Shown here piece by piece: positions 58,571 to 64,000 of a stretch of DNA of 64,000 nucleotides. The notes beneath the pieces are model-generated. The model was not told the DNA's origin. It made no database searches and saw nothing but the letters and a program-made list of their open reading frames with translations. The first letter of the stretch is position 1, and the number at the start of each line of letters is the position of its first letter. Source of the stretch: Dermanyssus gallinae (Eukaryota > Arthropoda > Arachnida > Mesostigmata > Dermanyssidae); assembly GCA_003439945.1 (NCBI GenBank), contig QVRM01002224.1:1-64000 (forward strand), read 5' to 3'. Both the position numbers and the translations under genes were made by a program.

Positions 58571-61124
58571 TTAAATAAACAATATATTTTGTAAACATGT
58601 GTCAGGACTTCTCGATCCGCCCTCGTGTGTATACATATAGACATCCCCTATACCGCAATGATCAATCCCGTTGACCCCATAATCATTGTTTGTGGTCTGG
58701 TATTGATCTGTTTGCACGAGTTGATAAAGTTCTCACAACAATACCACAGGTACCAATACGTAACAAACCTAAAAAAGTAACCCTAAGCGTGGCGAACATT
58801 GATACAAGAGACCGCACAAGCTCAAACAAGTCAAGCAAACATGCGACTCTGGGAAAACGAGCATAATAATAACTATAATATACATCATAATAATAGCCTT
58901 GGAACGACCATGTAAACGATGACAAAAGCTCGTCACAATAGTTGTACTAAAATAAAAAAAAAAGATAAATAATCAACTTACGTTATCGTTGTATCAAGTC
59001 GACGTGGTCGTCACTATACGAGTGTCACAATCTTAAGACGGACGCTGCGACGAATCGACCTACCACGCCGCCTATTACGAAGGCTATGGCTACCACCCTA
59101 TCTACTACCACAACTACCCCTAACTACGCTTCTATTTAGCTAGGCGTAGCGTCGGTCCTGGAAGCGGACGTGATGGGACCAGGACCAGACGCGTGATCAC
59201 AGGACCAGGTTCGAGGCACAACTGAAAGACGACAAGACGGGCAGGCCCGCGCCGACCACGATGGTGATGGTGATGGTGACGGTGACGACGACGTGCCCGA
59301 AACTCGCTGCAAGTTCGCTCAGACTCATTCGTTGCAAAAGAACGAATGCGATGTGGCAAGTCCGTGCCGAGCCTCTCTCGTTAAGGTTCAAAGCAATGCG
59401 CCACACCAACCCCCGACGCGAGACGCAGCGACACAAATTGAGGAAGAAACCCATGCCGCTACGACACCCCGCGCTAGCAGAGCGAGTAGGCGGAGCCGGA
59501 CTGTCATGTTCAGAGGTCACGGAGAGGGCCGGGGGAGCGGGCGGGCCGGCGGCACGCAGCTACTGGGGTGCGGGTGTGTGTCGACCCTTTTAAGCTACTA
59601 AGCTTTGAGTAACCTCATGGCGGCAAAGAAGATGACGCCGATGGCGCGTGGGCGTTGATGTTGACGATGATGATGCTCAGCAGATGATGATGGTGATGAG
59701 GATGATGATTGTAATGATGGTAGGGCAATGGAGGTGCAAAGAAGGGGGGCGATGAGGACGGCAATGGTACCTCCTCACACGTTCCTATACCCCTTCCATC
59801 CCCCCCCGCCATTGGGCTGGGGTTGGGCTTGCCGACTATGGGAACCGAAGGGACGCCTGGCCTGGGATGCCCTTGAAATGTATTTTTGTTGTCGTTGCTT
59901 TTCTTGTCGCTGTCGCTGACACGTCGTCGCAGTCATTTAATGATATTAATGTTTATGTTGTTGGTGGTGGTGGTGTTATTGTTGTTTTTGTTGTTGCTAT
60001 TGTGGTTGCAGTTGCTGTTCTTGATTTTGTTGTCGTCGCTGATATCGCACGTCTCCGTGTCCGTGGTAAGGGGATTGCGGTTTTCTTTGTGCTCACGATT
60101 GCTTTATTATGCCATCAAAGTTTTCGTGATTATTACAGGATGGTTCTCACACCGAGTGGTTAAGTGTTGCCGCGCCCCATTTGAAAGTGTTGTGTTCGTG
60201 TCATTCCTAAGTGGTGTTAGCAATAGGTCTGTCTTGACCTCGTCCCCACATTGTGGTACCGTAAACCACAACTAATCACTATTTATGCATACTACGCCCG
60301 TTTCCGTCTTTGTTTCCTCGGCGGTGTTTTTGCTGTACCTAGTATGCTAAAATGATATTGCGATTGCTGTTGTGATTCACGATTCATGTTGTCTTGTTCG
60401 TAGCGATTACAACCATTGTTTTTGTTGCTGCTGCTATTATTATTGGCATTGTTGATATTGTTGTTGTTGTCGCCGTCGTTGTTTTGCCACTCGAGGTGAG
60501 CAGGCAGCAAAGAGTTAGAGACCGCAGGGGTGAGGGGGGGGGGGGGGGGGTGTGAAGTAAACGAGGCTACGAAGTCCGGCGACGTGCCGGATGCCAGATT
60601 TCGACGGACTAACTCGAGCCTCACTCGAGCGTGGCCGGCGCAGCGCGTATGCCCGAATAGCATGACGCCACCATTTTCTCAGCGACCAAGAGCGGCGGTG
60701 TGGCAGCGCGGCGTCTGGTTGAATCGTTGGTTTATTGGTGGGCTAGCGTGCCTGCGATGACACGCTGAGTGGCGAGCCGTGATGGCCTCGGTGGTACTAT
60801 GCTGCTATCGTGCCTGGTGGCCCGGCGCAGCTTGGCCGTGCGGCCGTACGATATAGTATGACGCCAACTTCGTAGTCGGAGGGGCGGGGGGGGGAAAGCA
60901 ACAAACCCGTCTGCCACTTGTCGAAGACCTTCAGTTGTCTGTCGCATTGCGTAAGAGCGGCGTCAAAAGTTACGCCTTCCTTTGCTCTTCCATCTATTCT
61001 AGCCATCCGTTCACGCATACGCACACCGGAACACCCCACCACGTCTTGTTCTCGTTCCATCATTAAGCTGGCCGGTCATACAAACAAGAGGCTAGAGATA
61101 GACTACTTTTGCCGACAGGGCAAC

Positions 61125-61260
61125 AGCAGCAGCAACAACAACAATAACAACAACAACCAGAGCAACAACAACAACAACAACCAGAGCAACAACGATAACA
61201 ACAACCAAGACAAGACAGCAATAAGAACGACAGCAACAACAATTGCAACGACTTCTGCTG
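61125..61260. repeat. (CAA)n tract
   Basis: CAACAACAACAATAAC with CAGAGCAACAAC units, two of the latter in tandem. Confidence 0.9.
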
Positions 61261-62924
61261 CAGTTACTGCTGCTGCACGCATATATATGTGCGTATATAG
61301 TTATAAGTATATGGGTACATGCAATAGATATGTACGTGAAGTAGATGGAGCAGATGGCTTTCGAATACGCTTGTCTATACTGGCGAAGTACGAGAGCAGA
61401 CTATGCCACCCTACGAAGGCCAGCCTGGAGCCCCACCATAGGAAGCATGGGTTTCGAAACTGAGCTTGCGATCTCTGAATTGCCGCCTATATGTAGAGGA
61501 ACTTCATCTACTTTGGCAGAGGAAGTGCATGCGAAAGAGTTTGAATATTACTGATAGGCAGACGACAGACTGTGTGTGCATGATGGACGCGACTGCCAGG
61601 AGCCATTTGTTGTCCGGTCCTGTGTCTTTTGGATGTGTCCTGGTCGATTCTGGGCGTCCTGTGGCTTGCTAAGGACCCCAACAGCAATCACTAAGCAACG
61701 GCGTGCTCATGCCACTACCCGAGCAACGAGACAAACTTATTATACATTTATTCTAGTTACTACATATTGGTACATAACATTTATTCACGTATTTACAAGA
61801 CAAGGGAGAACGGGGGAATTACAAGCCCGCGAATCGTTCCACAAATCCTAATAGATCAAGCGCCTAAGAAATCGGGCAGATCCCAGCTGTAGTAACATTA
61901 CATCTGTGCGTTGTAACAAGAGAAAGTCACCAGTAAATGAGCTTTTTCATGCCGGCTTAGATGCATTTCCGTACTAGCGAGAGAGTGTTAATATATATAA
62001 TTTTGATCAAATACTCGTTGCCATTGCTTGTGGGAAGATGTATGTACACGTGGGGATAACACGAGAAAAAAAGCTCTGTATCTGGACTCAACGTAGTCGT
62101 GCATAGAAAAGCCAGCCAGGATCGCGAACTCAACTTCCCGAGGGTATCTTTATCATCATTTTATTGAAGTCCGAGGTCTGCCTCGGCGCAGGAGCTTTAC
62201 GTGATCCACCTACCGCCAGTGCTCCCCGGCCCGCCGGGCGGCCCGTGTAGACGCAACCTGACCTAGCTCGTTTTCGGATAGGCATATAGCACTACCCAGC
62301 CTACTGGAAAACGTACGTTTACCCGAGTCAGGGGAGCTGTCTAGCTACGCGTATACCGCGTAGCACAGAAGCGGGTCAACACAACGACGTCGGCCAAGAT
62401 GAGGTGGCAACGCGAATCTCTCGAGAATCAGGAGTTTGCATAGCATTTTGCTTCATCTTCCGCGCGCCCCAGTCTTTCTCTCGGCGTCTCTCGTCGCTGC
62501 TTGCCTTAGTTTTCATACGCTAAGGCTGTTGTAGGCTGTTTTGACGTTCGCCGAGAAGGCGACGGCATCCATCCAAACAAGGATGGCCATGCTTGGTACC
62601 GGCGGCCACCCAGTGAGAGCGTTGTTGGCAAGCTGTAGTCGAATTCGACCCATTGGACAGGCGCTCGAGCGCATGTCAAGTTGTCAGTTTCCGAGCTGCC
62701 GGAACAGGCTGCACCGGAGGCCAACGTCTTTTGCCACTCACAGACTCACTGATGACGGAGCTGCTTTGAAGCACCGCAGTTGAAGCGAGCAATGGCGACG
62801 AGACGGGACGGACGAGATTTCTGAAAGGTGCCGAGGCGAGTGAAGCTGAAGGTAGCTAGGCTGATGATGCTGTAGTGCGAAGCGCGAACGCTAGGCGCTA
62901 GCTTCCGCCCACTACGAATCAGCA

Positions 62925-63080
62925 ACAGCAACAGAAATAACAATAACAGCTGTGTCAACACCAGCGACAGCTACAACAACAACAACAATAGCAATAAAAT
63001 TAGCAAAAATGATGACGACAACGGCAGCAACAACAACAACAACAACAACAACAGCAACAACAACAACGACAACAATGATG
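62925..63080. repeat. (CAA)n tract
   Basis: AACAGCAACAACAACAACAAC-type repeat. Poly-Thr and poly-Val frames here are artefacts. Confidence 0.9.
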
Positions 63081-63449
63081 ACAGAAGTGGCAGTTACGCC
63101 AGCAGGTGGACAGGCCAAGTTAGCCTCGCAGTGAAGATGGGAGACTCCTGAGAATTGTTGGCGAGAGAAAGATGAGAAAGAAGCAAGATTAGTGACTAGA
63201 CGGCCAAATTACTCTGATTGAACCGGTCGACCTTCTTTTCAGAAAGTGGCGCACGAAGCGGTTTGGAAGGAAGGTCCGGTTTGGCTTCTGCTTAAAATGG
63301 CAGCCTTGGAGCTACTGTTCACAGCCACCTTTTTGAGGCTCAATTAACCTAAACGATATGTATATATATATATATATAGGCGGGTTCGAGCGGGCCAGTG
63401 GGAGACATGGCCAGAGTTTTGACGAAGTGTTCGTTTAATTTCGGCGCAA

Positions 63450-63484
<35 letters not shown>

Positions 63485-64000
63485 GATAGTAGTATAGTAT
63501 ATAGCGCAATAAAAAAAGTCCAGGAGTGTGATGATCAATTTGATCGTCTACTTTCGCCAGGTCTGGGCCCTATTCCCTGGTTCTTGTTTGTTTTAAAACT
63601 ATGTTCCGCATGAAGTTAACTCAATGCTGTTTGCGGATTTTCGCAAAGCATACGTAAATGTTGGACAAGATGGCACGTGTCATCTGTTTTAAACGGCCAT
63701 CGACGGTGAAATCTGGGACGGGCGTTAACAACATCGCGGCTCTGTTCCTAAGTGTGCCGCACCTACATTGGGCAGACACCACTTTCACTACATGTCTAGC
63801 AAATAAACAATACGCAAAACTAGAACCAGGCCAGATGTCTGGGTAATCTAATTTTCAGCGACCTTATTATTTTAGCACATTATCAATGTTGTAATTTCCG
63901 TTTGTTTCACTTGTAACCTTTATATTAAACCTTCCGTTGCGACTAACGCAGATTTTTTTGTCGTTTTCCTGTGATAATAATAGGACATGCACATCAGGAA

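Larger units (their letters stand above)
58571..64000. other. Gene-free stretch to the window end
   Basis: GC-rich patches at 59130-59600, 60480-61060 and 62160-62900 have long frames on both strands without recognised domains. Repeats: GATGAT-type at 59650-59720, G17 at 60534-60550, CAA tracts at 61125-61260 and 62925-63080, and (TA)n at 63358-63378 and 63450-63481. A plus frame at 63616-63660 gives SMLFADFRKAYVNVG, faintly like RT motif A; it is too short to call. Confidence 0.4.

Overview
The window is eukaryotic nuclear DNA, almost certainly from an arthropod. Genes are split by GT-AG introns. One gene encodes an allatostatin-A (FGL-amide) neuropeptide precursor, a protostome peptide family. 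The rest is dominated by mariner elements, non-LTR retrotransposon debris, tRNA-derived SINEs and a very high density of (TA)n, (TTG/CAA)n and (ATT/AAT)n simple repeats. A mite or other chelicerate is possible, but nothing here proves it. There are no operons, ribosome binding sites or CRISPR arrays.

Two host genes could be reconstructed exon by exon. At 142-3101 (+) lies a five-exon gene for an ERI1-family DEDDh 3'-5' exoribonuclease, closest in motif to ERI3. All five catalytic residues are present, the four introns are phase-consistent, and a polyadenylation signal follows the stop. On the minus strand a two-exon allatostatin-A gene runs from 27801 down to 22025, with a 5.4 kb repeat-filled intron. 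It encodes a signal peptide and three amidated YxFGL peptides. A third, weaker candidate is a minus-strand exon at 54987-55239 that resembles TM2-TM3 of a family-B/adhesion GPCR but carries one in-frame TGA.

Mobile DNA: four mariner elements keep both ends (3555-4841, 10204-11477, 11488-12779, 37191-38511), and three internal mariner relics remain (about 32000-32560, 36010-36560, 57940-58570). All four end-bearing copies touch (TA)n runs, and two unrelated ones stand back to back. Non-LTR (R1/Jockey/CR1-like) fragments lie at about 5260-6240 (RT), 6851-7230 (ORF2 C-terminus), 8040-8720 (endonuclease, minus), 13290-14040 (ORF2 C-terminus, minus), 28370-28860 (CR1-like RT C-terminus) and 53640-54830 (RT, minus). 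tRNA-derived SINE heads with A and B boxes lie at 14352, 33880 and 38950.

Layout: 1-3.2 kb exonuclease gene; 3.5-14.5 kb transposon-rich block; 14.5-22 kb triplet-repeat-rich, gene-poor DNA; 22-27.8 kb allatostatin-A gene; 28-64 kb mostly non-genic DNA with scattered transposons, about 25 (TA)n tracts, several perfect hairpins and the possible GPCR exon. The two host genes have no evident functional link to each other.
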